Below are positions 52,885-64,000 of a stretch of DNA of 64,000 bases, piece after piece. Below the pieces are notes generated by a model. The model did not search any database, was not told where the DNA came from, and saw nothing but the letters and a program-made list of their open reading frames with translations. The position numbers and the translations under genes are program-made. The DNA comes from Lamellibrachia satsuma (lineage: Eukaryota; Annelida; Polychaeta; Sabellida; Siboglinidae). The stretch lies in contig BSQZ01000073.1 in assembly GCA_033239005.1 (NCBI GenBank), forward strand, positions 2,356,001-2,420,000, given 5' to 3'. Position 1 is the stretch's first letter; the number at the start of each line of letters is the position of its first letter.

Positions 52885-55800
52885 GGATTGAATTGAATTT
52901 GAATTAAATTGAATTTATTCAACATAATCAATCAATGTACATTTTAGAAAAATCGTAAACATACATAGTTATAAGCTTAACTACCACTAAAGTGGTACAA
53001 TGAATATATAATTAAAGAACGACAATCAAGAAATGTTGAAGGGAAATGCAAGAAGTTGTAAACTTATAAATTGCAAACCCAAAAGTAAACAATTGCACTG
53101 GTTCCATACTTATAAGAAAAATTACTTAATTAAGCTAAGTCTTAACTACCCAAAAGGTATGGTATTTAATACAAACATAAAATAATATACATATATAACA
53201 CGTATCCATGACACTAATGCATTTAATTCATATTTCATATCTATGCAAGAGTAAGGCTTTGTACATTTTTTAAATTTATAAATCGAATTGCACAACTTAA
53301 TATCAGCAGGCATGTCATTCCACATCTTTGGTCCCTTTATAATTATACAATCAGCTTTTTTAGTAGTCCTACTAAATCATTCTTCAAATTTTATTTTTTA
53401 TGAGGTTGATATGTTCACTCCAATTCAAGTGGCAGTCAATGTGTACACCAAGAAATTTTTTAACAAACACTATTAATGTACATACCATTTATACTGACCA
53501 AGTGATTGTTTTCACATTTTTTGTTACCGAATACCATAAAATTGGTTTTGGCAATATTTAAAGACAGCTTATTAATTTGAAACCATCTGCATAATGTGTC
53601 CATTTCGTTTGATACTGTTTTACACACTTCTGTCAAATCCTTTCCTGAGTAAAAGAAATTAGTATCTTCTGCAAATACAATCGATTTCATTAATGATGAC
53701 ACATTACACATATCGTTAATATATATGATAAACAAAGCTGGACCCAGTATAGATCCTTGTGATACCCCACAAGTGACATTCGAGCAATCAGAATTAGTGT
53801 CATTAATACAAACATATTGACTTCTATTCATAAGATAGCTGCAGATCCACATATTTCCTATCCCTCTTATTCCATAATGCTCAAGTTTTTTACGAGAATG
53901 TTGTGGTCAACCGTATCAAAAGCCTTTTTCAGATCAATGAAGACACCCACAGTAGACTTATGATCATCAATAGAAGTAGTAATTTCTTCAACAAGTTCCA
54001 ATATTGCCCGTGATGTGGACATATTTTTCCTAAACCCATATTGGCTTTTACACAATATTTGTTTGTCATCTATAAATGACATCATCCTGTTGTGAAAGAT
54101 CTTTTCTAGAATTTTTGAGAACTGTGATAGTAAAGACATAGGTCTGTAATTAGTAAAATCATTCATATCACCATTTTTAAATAATGGTATAACCCGAGCC
54201 AATTTCATACCTTCCAGGAAAACCCCCTTCTGTAACGAGGTGTTAAATATATGTTCTAGGGGAGTTACTAGGTGAGGTATTATTTTTTAACCAGGCACAT
54301 ATCTATATCATCATGATTTTTTTTGCTTTTTGTGTTATTCACCAGCTTTATAATTTCTTCTTCAGTAACAGGCTTTAGAAACAATGTATCCTCAATCTTA
54401 TCGGATAAGTATCTTATGAAGACATCATTGCTTCTAGGAATATTATTTGCCAGAGATGGCCCTACATTTACAAATACATTATTGACACTTTTTGCAATAT
54501 TTTTGTTGCCAGTAATTGTGGCTCCATTGTTACTAAATTCAGCAGGGTTGTTCCATTAGTTTTTTTTTTTAATTACACTATTTAGTATTTTCCATGTTTC
54601 TTTTATGTTTCCCTTGTTTTTTTCTAAAAGTTCTGTGTAGTGTTGTTTTTTACACTACCTTAGTATGCCTGTCAGTTTGTACTTATATTTTAAAAAATTT
54701 TCTTCACTAGTAATTTATTTCTTTTTTAAGAACTGCCTATACAGTAGATTTTTTTCTTGCAAGCTTCTTTTAATGAATTGGTCATCCATGGCTTGTCTGG
54801 CCGTTTGTTAATAATGTTCTGTTTAACGATAGGACATGTTGTGTTGTATATCATTGTCAACTTTTCAGTAAATGTATTATACATCTTCAATATTCAGTAT
54901 TTTGTTCCAGTTAGTTTCCTTGAGCTCATTCATCATCACATTTATGTTCTATTCTTTCACTATTCTCCTGTTGTTGAAGTTTCCTTAAGCTCATTCATCA
55001 TCACATTTATGTTCTGTTCTTTCACTATTCTCCTGTTGTTGAAGTTTCCTTAAGCTCATTCATCATCACATTTATGTTCTGTTCTTTCACTATTCTCCTG
55101 TTGTTGAAGTTTCCTTAAGCTCATTCATCATCACATTTATGTTCTGTTCTTTCACTATTCTCCTGTTGTTGAAGTTTCCTTAAGCTCATTCATCATCACA
55201 TTTATGTTCTGTTCTTTCACTATTCTCCTGTTGTTGAAGTTTCCTTAAGCTCATTCATCATCACATTTATGTTCTGTTCTTTCACTATTCTCCTGTTGTT
55301 GAAGTTTCCTTAAGCTCATTCATCATCACATTTATGTTCTGTTCTTTCACTATTCTCCTGTTGTTGAAGTTTCCTTAAGCTCATTCATCATCACATTTAT
55401 GTTCTGTTCTTTCACTATTCTCCTGTTGTTGAAGGTTATGTTGCTGCACTTATTGTGGATGTTTCCGTTATTTGGAAGGTGGGCAAATGATCGCTTATAT
55501 CATTTATTATCAGCCAACTCTGTATATTCAATACGCTGGTTGTGAATATATTATCTATCAGAGTGTTGGAGTGACTTGTGATTCTAGTAGGTCTTGTTAT
55601 CAAAGGGTGTAATCCAAGACTGTACAATTGGTCAATGAAGTTATTTGTAGCATTATGTTTATCATACTATAGGAGATCAACATTAAAATCGCCACACATA
55701 TAAACCGTCTTATTACGAATGTTTCTACAAATGTTACTCCCTCAACTGATCCAGTTCTGTGTTTGGTGCACGATATATACAACATATTATTACTTTTTTT

Positions 55801-56545
55801 GCCATTTTTAAGGGTGATTTCTACAGATACTACCTCTGCACAATTATCAATGCATTTAGACTTATCCGGTAAGTATTTATGTTGAAGTGAGTCATTGATA
55901 TATAATGCAACTCCACCTCCATTTTTATTCATTCTTGAGCATGTAAAAGTTGTGTAACCATTTATGTTAAAGTTATCACTGTCATTATCACTCAGCCAGG
56001 TCTCTGATAAGGCAATTACATAAAATTGCAATCCCAAGGCTTTAATGCTGTCTTTCAGCTTACTAAAGTTACTTGCTAAACTTCAGCAGTTGAAATGTAT
56101 TATAGAAAAGTTAGTAAATCCTTCTGTTGATACTGTGAAATTGTGTTTGAATTGTTCTTCTGTATAAAATAAACTGTTCATGGACAAATGTTTATATAAA
56201 TTGTCATCTGGATCGGCTTTGTCAGTCAGAAAATATTCCTTATTATCAGTAAACCTAAAAGGTTTAAAGGTTAGACTTGTACAATTGGCATATAAATCAG
56301 CTAATTTATCATCAGTGCCCAGTGCGAGATATTTAAGTTCGTCGTCGCTAGTCTGGCTAAACGGAAACATGTTAGAAATGCACTTCTTGCAAAACCATTC
56401 ATCCTCAACACTTGAGTAATAATCAAGTTCTTCTAATGACAAATTAGCACATTTCTGATGAATCCATGTTTTGCAATCACTGCAGAAAATTCCATTTGAA
56501 TGTATCTTTTTAAGGCACACGCTGCATGGGTTATCCATGATACTA
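52885..56545 (-). pseudogene. LINE with PHD finger, endonuclease and RT, near full length, broken
   Basis: The ORF starts at 56538 with a C4HC3 PHD finger (CSVCLKKIHSNGIFCSDC, KTWIHQKC, EWFCKKC). A stop near 56083 separates it from the endonuclease (VIALSETWLSDND, GGGVALYINDSL, HPLITRPTRITSHSNTLIDN, NDISDHLP; 56037-55436). The RT follows at 54208-53460 (ARVIPLFKNGD, NYRPMSLLSQFSKILEKI, GVFIDLKKAFDTVDHNIL, GVSQGSILGPALFIIYINDM, and FAEDT replacing FADDT). An almost perfect 65-bp array sits between EN and RT. The 3' end is an ATTCAA-type microsatellite (52885-52920). PHD domains are known in CR1-group ORFs. Flanks on both sides are the same satellite-like repeat. Confidence 0.88.
54905..55437. 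repeat. 65-bp near-perfect array inside a LINE
   Basis: About eight copies of a unit with ccttaagctcattcatcatc and ttctttcactattctcctg, almost identical to each other, between the EN and RT parts of the PHD LINE. Confidence 0.97.
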
Positions 56546-56629
56546 GGTTAAAGATAGGCTAATGTAATTTATACAGTGTATAAGTCCAATTAGATGTAAA
56601 GGTCCAAATGATGTTAAACATTCTTGTGG

Positions 56630-56965
56630 GATCCCTGTGTATGGAATGACCAATGCCAGCAATTTTAGGTGGGGCCTTCCCCCTGCTAGCAACCCCCAAA
56701 GGGTGGGAAAAGGAGGACATTTATTTATGGAAATGACGCCAAATCTGAAAACAGTGTGAAATGTTCCTTTGGGGTTTCCTGAGTATAGAATAACCAAAGC
56801 CAACAATCTTAGGTAGGGTCTCCCCCGCCAGCAACCCCAACGGGTGAAAAAGGGATATTTCTTTAATGAAATGGCCCAAAGGGAAAATAACAGTGTAACA
56901 TCTTCCATTCGGGTTCCCTGAGTACGGAATGACCAACGCCAGGAATGTTATTTAGGCTTTATCCC
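56630..56965. repeat. Satellite-like units, right flank of the PHD LINE
   Basis: Two to three units 134-149 bp apart, same orientation as 52600-52884, so the LINE interrupted this repeat. Confidence 0.8.
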
Positions 56966-56974
56966 CACCAACAA

Positions 56975-57612
56975 CCTAAACTCCCCCAGTCCCATTGGTT
57001 ATTACTTTATCCCCACCAACAACCTAAACCCCCAGTCCCAGTGGTTATTACTTTATCCCCACCAACAACCTAAACCTCCCAGTCCCAGTGGTTATTACTT
57101 TATCCCCACCAACAACCTAAACCCCCCAGTCCCAGTGGTTATTACTTTATCCCCACCAGCAACTGAAACCCCCCAGTCCCAGTGGTTATTACTTTATCCC
57201 CACCAACAACCTAAACCCCCAGTCCCAGTGGTTATTACTTTATCCCCACCAACAACCTAAACCCCCCCAGTCCCAGTTATTACTTTATCCCCACCAGCAA
57301 CCTAAACCCCCAGTCCCAGTGGTTATTACTTTATCCCCACCAACAACCTAAACCCCCAGTCCCAGTGGTTATTACTTTATCCCCACCAACAACCTATACC
57401 TCCCCAGTCCCAGTGGTTATTACTTTATCCCCACCAGCAACCTAAACCCCCCAGTCCCAGTGGTTATTACTTTATCCCCCACCAGCAACCTAAACCCCCC
57501 AGTCCCAGTGGTTATTACTTTATCCCCACCAACAACCTAAACCCCCCAGTCCCAGTGGTTATTACTTTATCCCCACCAGCAACTTATACCCCCTAGTCCC
57601 AGTGGTTATTGT
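56975..57612. repeat. 46-bp array
   Basis: About 14 copies of agtcccagtggttattactt plus tatccccaccaacaacctaa, with length variation in the C run. Confidence 0.97.
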
Positions 57613-57761
57613 TTCCATTGTAATCATCGTGGTTACATAATGTGATCTGTCAATGATGATCTCGATGAGAAGAGTCTTTACAGAAACACAACGTTGTTTG
57701 GTTTTGATAGATGTTTTAATACTACTAAGTCATAACAAACGCACAAATCCATGAATTCGAA

Positions 57762-58030
57762 CAACACTACTATACTACAACACAACGCCGACACTACTAT
57801 ACTACAACACAACGCCGACACTACTATACTACAACACAACGTCGACACTACTATACTACAGCACAACGCCGACACTACTATACTACAGCACAACGCCGAC
57901 ACTACTATACTACAGCACAACGCCGACACTACTATACTACAGCACAACGCCGACACTACTATACTACAACACAACGCCGACACTACTATACTACAGCACA
58001 ACGCTGACACTACTATACTACAGCACAGTA
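57762..58030. repeat. 27-bp array
   Basis: About ten copies of cactactatactacaacaca plus acgccga. It is open on both strands as a by-product. Confidence 0.97.
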
Positions 58031-58130
58031 CAAAGTTAGCTTGTTAAGAGGCTTTCCAGTGAAACACTTGGTTTCTGTATAACTAAAAAAGGAACTCGAC
58101 AGTAGGTACAGTCATTGTTCATTGTCCATT

Positions 58131-58302
58131 AGATGTCATCACTGTCCTCGCTCCATACATTGCCTGACCCATCGTCTGCTGACGTCACCCCCACACTGTC
58201 CCCATCGTCCGTAGCAGTGGCTGCGAGGGACTCCAGGAGTGCACTAGTCATTCTCCAAGTAGTGTTCAGTCTCGTTCCATCTGTAGTCGGTGGTACTCAC
58301 CT
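58131..58302 (-). CDS. Unassigned acidic C-terminal ORF, possible terminal exon
   Basis: After an acceptor-like accgactacag, a frame open to its stop reads TTWRMTSALLESLAATATDD, then an Asp/Ser-rich end (NVWSEDSDDI). It looks like the acidic C-terminus of a protein, but I recognise no family and find no partner exon upstream. A second, overlapping 28-codon frame starts MSDQTDPTGE at 58331. Either could be chance. Confidence 0.25.
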
Positions 58303-58437
58303 CACCAGTCGGATCAGTCTGGTCGGACATCTTCCAGGTCCTTGCACAAAGTGGGCCCTTTTGATGTGATTGACAACTATGACAAACATCTTAAAATTAG
58401 TGCATGGGGAAGAGAGGCACAGTTACTCATTTTTATT

Positions 58438-59075
58438 CTAGCCGGGGGTCCGTGTCATTGCCACCACTCATGAGAGCCTTGTACCTTGCCTCGATGATGA
58501 GGTTTTGAAATCGTATAAAAAGCAGACACAAGGAGGTAACAGCTGGAACGTTGACAAGCCTAAGAAAAATGGCAAGGATGTCAGTATGGGTGGACCTCAC
58601 TAGAACGTTATCGGAGGAAACGATGTTTGCATGGAAGGCAATCAAGGTATCGGGTGAGGGTGTCGGCCTCCCCCAGTTGACCTTCGAGGTAATTTGGAAC
58701 TATTGTGTGCAGCAGTATGCCTTTGTTGGTCTTCATCGCATTTCCCACCATGTGATATGTATACTGTCCTATGATTGGTCAGTAGTGCGGCTTATTTAAT
58801 TCCTCCATGAGTAAACGGGTGAACTCTTCCCTGAATGTTCCTTGTTTTAGGAGCTCTGTCCCACTCTACCGCTGGGTCTGGTGAGGTCCAATGATGATAA
58901 ATGTATAATGATACCCTGATAGCAGCAGCTTTCGCTCCGAACCTGATCAATGGTGAGAAGTACTTGTCGAGTACCAATGGGATTTCACCACGACTGAACA
59001 CATCTTCATCAAACAATCTCTGGCCATGGCTACACATGTTGACTTGCAGCACGGTTTCATGTATGAGGATGCCGC
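58438..59075 (-). pseudogene. Relic of a widespread transposon-like protein family (EADT and DTD motifs)
   Basis: On the - strand, IIDGGILIHETVL and LDKYFSPLIRFG (59075-58900), then after a gap GEADTLTRYL, one frameshift, IAFHANIVSSDNVLVRSTHT and DILAIFLRL (58665-58560). This order (IDG..L, HEEADTR, IRTxDTDV) is shared by many invertebrate predicted proteins that occur in multiple copies; I cannot name the family. The DTD is HTD here, and stops and frameshifts show it is dead. It ends at 58438. Confidence 0.4.
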
Positions 59076-59089
59076 CATCAATAATTATT

Positions 59090-60170
59090 TTTATCTATCG
59101 CGTCATTCCATTAAATTAATGCCCCTTTTCAACCCTTTGGGGGTTGCTTACAGGGGAAGCCCCTACGGGCACTGGTCCTGTCGTACTCAGGGGACCCTAA
59201 GGGAAGACTTGACACTGTTTTTACCCTTGGTCTCATCCCCATAAATAAATGCTCCCCTCTTCTCACCCTTTGGGGGTTGTTGGGGGAAGCCCCACCTAAA
59301 ATTGCTGGCATTGCTCATTCTATACTCAGGGATTCCCAAGGGAAGATTTCACAGCGCTTTTAGCCTTGGCGTCATTCCATTACATAAATGCCCTGTTTTC
59401 TCATCCTTTGCTTACAATTGCTGGCATTGCTCGCTTTTAGCCTTGACGTCATTCCATTAAATAATTGCCCTGTTTTCTCATCCTTTGCTTACAATTGCTG
59501 GCATTGGTCATTCCATACTCAGGGGACTCCGCAGGAACAGTTGACATGGTTTTATCTTTTGCATCATTCCATTAAATAAGCGTCATTCCGTTAAATAAGT
59601 GAACCCTTTCTCACCCTTTGGAGGTTGCTGGCAGGGTAAGGCCCCACCTAGAATTGCTGGCATTGGTCATTCCATACTCAGGGGACCCCGCAGGAACAGT
59701 TGACATGGTTTTATCTTTTGCATCATTCCATTAAATAAGCGTCATTCCGTTAAATAAGTGAACCCTTTCTCACCCTTTGGAGGTTGCTGGCAGGGTAAGG
59801 CCCCACCTAGAATTGCTGGCATTGGTCATTCCATACTCAGGGGACCCCGCAGGAACAGTTGACATGGTTTTATCTTTTGCATCATTCCATTAAATAAGCG
59901 TCATTCCGTTAAATAAGTGAACCCTTTCTCACCCTTTGGAGGTTGCTGGCAGGGTAAGGCCCCACCTAGAATTGCTGGCATTGGTCATTCCATACTCAGG
60001 GGACCCCGCAGGAACAGTTGACATGGTTTTATCTTTTGCATCATTCCATTAAATAAGCGTCATTCCGTTAAATAAGTGAACCCTTTCTCACCCTTTGGAG
60101 GTTGCTGGCAGGGTAAGGCCACACCTAGAATTGCTGGCATTGGTAATTCCATAGTCAGGGAACCTTTTTG
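59090..60170. repeat. Satellite-like array, inverted orientation, 159-bp unit at the right
   Basis: Diverged units at 59090-59530, then four almost identical 159-bp copies (ttgacatggt at 59541, 59700, 59859, 60018). The unit contains ggcattggtcattccatact and caccctttggaggttgctgg, the reverse complement of the 52.6 and 56.6 kb family. Confidence 0.9.
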
Positions 60171-60421
60171 GCGTGGCTTACATAATAAAAGCTCCTGGCT
60201 CCTAGTCTATGAGACCTACGTATGTAAACTTAATTTTAATTGGCTGTGTTATCTTCCCAGATCGCCCTCTCAAGAGAGTCTATCCAAACCGTTGTTGCAT
60301 TATAAACTACTCTGTATAAAGCGCACCATTTGATTCATGATTTGAATGTGAATCGGGAGACATTCTGCTAAAGGTAGTAGTTCCATGTAACAACAGTGAG
60401 AGCAAACTGGTAGATTAAAAC

Positions 60422-61970
60422 GTTTAACAAGATTTAACAAGATTTGCCATCCAAGCCAAAGGCCCAGATGGCAAGTGGACAAGGAAGCCATTGGCTTATC
60501 GAGAGTCTAACAATGTTCACCTACTTATAACCCGCCCTCCTGAGATATGTGTCAACCTTGTTTTTAAACATATTCACGCTGCTAGCAGTTACACAATCTG
60601 TAGACAATTTGTTCCATTCATTTATTGTCCTCTGTGAGAACGAGTGCTTCTTGATGTCCAATCTACATTGATCCTTTAGTAATTTTACCTCGTCCTCTAG
60701 TTCTGCTATCCTTCTTGAGTGAGAAAAACATATTTCTATCAATATTTTCATACCCATTCAATATCTTAAAAACTTCAATCTGATCTCCTCTTAACCTCCT
60801 TGTCTCTAGAGTTGTTAAACCACATTCTTTCAGGCGTTCTTCATAACTAAGGTCTCTAAGTTCTGGAATCATTTTAGTTGCTCTCCTTTGTATGCGTTCA
60901 AGCGTATCTATATCCTTCTTACGATATGGTCTCCATGCTTGTATACAGTATTCTAAATGAGGTCTAACTATTGCTTTATAAAGAGGTATAATTAACTTTT
61001 TTCCCTTGTATGTTATGTTTCTTCTAATCAATCCAAGAATTTGATTACCCTTTGAAGCTGCAATACCACACTGCTCTGAAACTTTCATATCAGCGCTTAT
61101 TGTAACTCCTAAGTCCTTTTCTTTTACAGTAGTACCCAGAACAGTATCTCCCATTTTATAGTTTACATTCAAGTTCCCACGTCCTGTATGTAGGCATTTA
61201 CATTTCCCAAAATTGAACAGCATCTGCCATTTCTCAGACCATTTCACTAATCTGTCTAGATCGTTTTGTAAATGTTGTTTATCACCATCAGTATTAACCT
61301 TTCTAAACAGTTTTGTGTTATCCGCAAATTTCACTACGTTACTTGTTATACTGTCGTCCAAGTCATTGATATATATTAAGAATAATATAGGTCCTAATAC
61401 TGATCCTTGAGGTACCCCACTCAAAACCGATTTCCAATTTGAAACTTCTCCATCTACTACAACTCGTTGTCTTCTGTCAGTCAGCCATTGTTCTATCCAG
61501 TCAGTAATGCTATCTCCGATACCATGTGCTTTTAATTTAAGTAGTAATCTTTGATTTGGCACTTTGTCAAAAGCTTTCTGAAAATCTAAGTAGATAATAT
61601 CTACTGGCGATCCCACGTCTATCCACTTAGTGATTTCTTCCAAAAAACATAACATACTTGTTAAGCATGACCTCGCTTTAAGGAATCCATGTTGAGATGA
61701 ATTTAATAATTTATGCTTAACGAGGAAGTCCACCATATGGTCTTTAATTAACCTTTCTAATAATTTACAAATCACTGACGTTAAACTCACTGGTCTGTAA
61801 TTCTCTGACTTATTTCTCGAACCCTTTTTAAATAATGGTATGATGTTTGCTTCTTTCCATTCAAACGGAACAACTCCCTCTTTTAATGACAAGTTGAATA
61901 CTCTTGCAAGTGGAATACTGATTTGATCTACTGTTTCCATTAGTAATTTTGGAGGAATCCCATCCACCCA
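60422..61970 (-). pseudogene. CR1-like LINE copy E, 5'-truncated RT
   Basis: RT through C-terminus of the C/D subfamily: VDGIPPKLLMETV, YLDFQKAFDKVPNQ, SGVPQGSVLGPILFLIYIND and KFADNTKLF (FADD changed to FADN, so a catalytic Asp is lost). It is truncated at 61970 inside GVDG. A small deletion near 60690 shifts the frame before the final KKHSFSQRTINEWNKL. The 3' end is the TTAACAAGAT repeat at 60422. Confidence 0.92.
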
Positions 61971-62394
61971 CCTTTCATGCCGTAGATCTGAATTCAAGAC
62001 GCAAACCGGACACGGTAGATTTGGTTTATAACCCTGGCTCTCAACACTGTGGACTGTGTATCCCTCGTAACTCGGAGATCACGTTAATGTCGGTCCCGCT
62101 CAATTTGGGACGTTAAAGAACCACTGAGGTCAGCTTGGCGAAACAGTTCTGAAAAGGCTAACTAGTTGAATAAGATCTCAAAAGACATTAACATTCTAAC
62201 CAAAATATAATTATGCAGACAATAATCAGTTAATAGAACGTTGCCGGGTGCTGGTTACAACTAGATACTAGAAACTCTGTTTATATCAGCTGTGTTTTAA
62301 TAACTGTTGCCCATCAGCAGATCTGTTAATCATTATACATCAAGCTATAGTACTCGTTGCCTTTTCCGTTGTGATAATATTAGCACACCTGATT
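61971..62394. other. Intergenic stretch without recognised feature
   Basis: Between LINE copy E and the hAT relic; nothing was recognised on either strand. 60171-60421, on the other side of copy E, is also unassigned. Confidence 0.55.
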
Positions 62395-63215
62395 TGAGTC
62401 ACGTTGATACAGTATGTAACTTGAGTACATTTTCCATTTGTTCTTTTCTCTGAACATTTGACAAATTGCTTCCAAATCAATCTCCATGCCGTGGTTCATG
62501 TTCATCACGGTGAGCCCAGAAAGCCGATCTACAAAGGTAGGTTTTGACAAGTTGCAGGCAGGGGAACGAAAGCTCTGCCTCACAACTTCCAACAGAAAGA
62601 GTGCAACCGATCCTCTACGGGATGCAGATGTTCGGGAAGATGTCTTCATCTGCGTGCTCGAGACATTCAGTCAGGTTAGGCGAGGACGATGACTGTGTGG
62701 ACTCTGTGATCCTCAAATAGCGCTGCCATTCCTTCAGCTCAGCTCGCAGCGAAGAGACGTTTGGCATGTCTGACTCCAAGAACATCAATCCGTCCACAAC
62801 ATGTTGTACATTTCCCGTCTCTTTAATTATCCCGGGGAGTAGAGCAAGAATCTCTATAGCCTTCCTGCTTTCTGGGTTAAATCGATTGTGGAATTCGGCA
62901 GACAGGTGGTCGCAAAACGGGATTTCCAGATTGCGCAGGTAGTGCTCCCGTGGGGATGTAGTGGGGGCATTGGCTCTTTGCTCTGTCGGGACGATCGGGG
63001 TATCCTTGGTGCTGAGATGGATGTACCAAGAAGTGTGACTAAACGTGTAACATATTTGTACTATACACTGTACTCGTATCTATCGTTTGTCTCATCGTTA
63101 CCATTCGTTCCCTGGCCTGGTCGATCATACTGTACGCTTGTTATATGTCTAAGTCCCTCTTTTGAAGTTTGGAGGCCATGAGCCTGACATTCTCCAAGAC
63201 ATTCTTGGTATTAAT
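62395..63215 (-). pseudogene. hAT-type transposase relic (DUF4371 plus C-terminal dimerisation region)
   Basis: Decayed coding pieces in order on the - strand: INTKNVLENVRLMASKLQKR and DLDI (63210-63140), YLRNLEIPFCDHLSAEFHNR (about 62950-62890), NPESRKAIEILALLPGI, FLESDMPNVSSLRAELKEWQ, ECLEHADEDIFPN (to 62620), and RLSGLTVMNMNHGMEIDLEA (62535-62470). This is the arrangement of DUF4371/hAT-C proteins such as ZMYM- and THAP-linked transposases. Part of the SCERSFS-type segment is missing, and frameshifts and a stop are present. Confidence 0.78.
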
Positions 63216-63436
63216 GAATGCGATGATGGTATGTGAGACTGGTTAGCAGCCCTTGCGCCTTCGTCGTGGTCTCCTCATCCCAACTGCCAGTCTATGCAAC
63301 CTCCTCGTAGATGTCATGATATTCAAACGGAAATTGTCCAGAGTTGGTTCATACCTCAACAGGTTGTTCAATCTAAACTGTCTCGGTTGAGACCTGCTGT
63401 GGACGAACAGGACATTAGTACATTTAGAGAGCAAGC

Positions 63437-63440
63437 ATGC

Positions 63441-63485
<45 letters not shown>

Positions 63486-63505
63486 CACTACACGCACGCA
63501 CACAC
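63437..63505. repeat. ACGC tetranucleotide microsatellite
   Basis: Uninterrupted acgc units followed by imperfect ones. 63216-63436 and 63506-64000 hold no supported gene, although one - strand frame at 63243-63420 is Arg-rich (TSTRRLHRLAVGMRRPRRRR) and unassigned. Confidence 0.95.
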
Positions 63506-64000
63506 GTATTTCACTGTTTTCCGCCGGCCTTTTTTCACTCTTTAAATTTAATCCGTCGTGAAAATAAGACAGTGGAAATTAGATTTAACATACGGGTTAG
63601 CCTGTACCTGTAACACTGATATGTATGGCGCCGGAAACTATAAAGTCGTGATGACTTCTGGGACTCGGTAAGTCCTTCAGCCACAGTCATTTTCCTTCGT
63701 CCAAATTAGAGGTTACATAAAGCTACATGATTTTACTAACATATTTATAAGAATTTGGTTAGAAAATGCAATTGTTTTGAAATAAGTATAATATTATATA
63801 CAGATCTGTAGATTGGAAATTGTGTTCATCACTAATTAACAAAACCGAAATCAGAAATTAATTTCGTATCCACTGTCTCCTATTGTGTTTTACCTAGACC
63901 TTACCATATCCAGTACCTTTCTTTCAAAACATGGAGTGAGGAAACCAGGGAAACATTGACGTCCTGAAATTAAGACCGCAATGCAAGGTAATAAACAGTT

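Noticed and set aside
1..64000. tRNA and rRNA genes
   Set aside because: No cloverleaf with A/B boxes or rRNA-like sequence was noticed; a dedicated scan was not possible.

Overview
This is a eukaryotic, metazoan window. It carries intron-rich genes with GT-AG splice sites, many 5'-truncated non-LTR retrotransposons (mostly CR1-like), DNA-transposon relics and about 40 tandem arrays. I infer a lancelet (amphioxus-like) genome. The strongest clue is a set of minisatellites whose unit straddles an exon-intron junction, a habit I recall being described for amphioxus genes. Other invertebrate deuterostomes or molluscs are not excluded.

Two cellular genes can be rebuilt exon by exon, and all their intron phases agree. 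On the + strand, positions 2290-24083 hold the last eight coding exons (302 codons plus stop) of the ANAPC4 orthologue, a scaffold subunit of the anaphase-promoting complex; its 5' part lies off the left edge. On the - strand, positions 48445-30972 hold the complete eight-exon coding sequence (599 aa) of the C2orf42 orthologue, a conserved metazoan protein of unknown function. It has an N-terminal CxxC zinc-binding motif and what looks like a SWIM-type CxC...CxH signature split across introns 1. The two genes converge, with about 6.9 kb between their stop codons.

Layout. 1-2.1 kb: two CR1-like fragments in an ANAPC4 intron. 2.3-24.1 kb: ANAPC4 exons separated by introns packed with minisatellites, a CR1 copy at 3.2-5.9 kb inserted into one array, an RT fragment at 11.5-12.4 kb and another CR1 copy at 19.2-20.0 kb. 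24.2-30.9 kb: convergent intergenic region with a 49-bp array, a 2.7-kb CR1 copy and a decayed RTE-like RT. 31-48.5 kb: C2orf42, whose introns hold a 45-bp array of 2.4 kb, a CR1 copy that still shows an ORF1 esterase relic, and a second LINE family. 49-52 kb: mostly featureless AT-rich DNA with a CCAAT-bearing promoter candidate and a small MITE. 52.6-60.2 kb: a satellite-like repeat in two orientations, a PHD-EN-RT LINE inserted in it, more arrays and a decayed gene of a transposon-like family. 60.4-63.2 kb: another CR1 copy and a hAT/DUF4371 transposase relic.

The main novelty candidate is the coupling of tandem repeats to splice sites. In ANAPC4 four donors, and in C2orf42 one acceptor, have been copied together with adjacent exon sequence into arrays of 5 to about 30 potential splice sites. 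All long repeat-encoded reading frames were judged to be by-products of stop-free repeat units, not genes.
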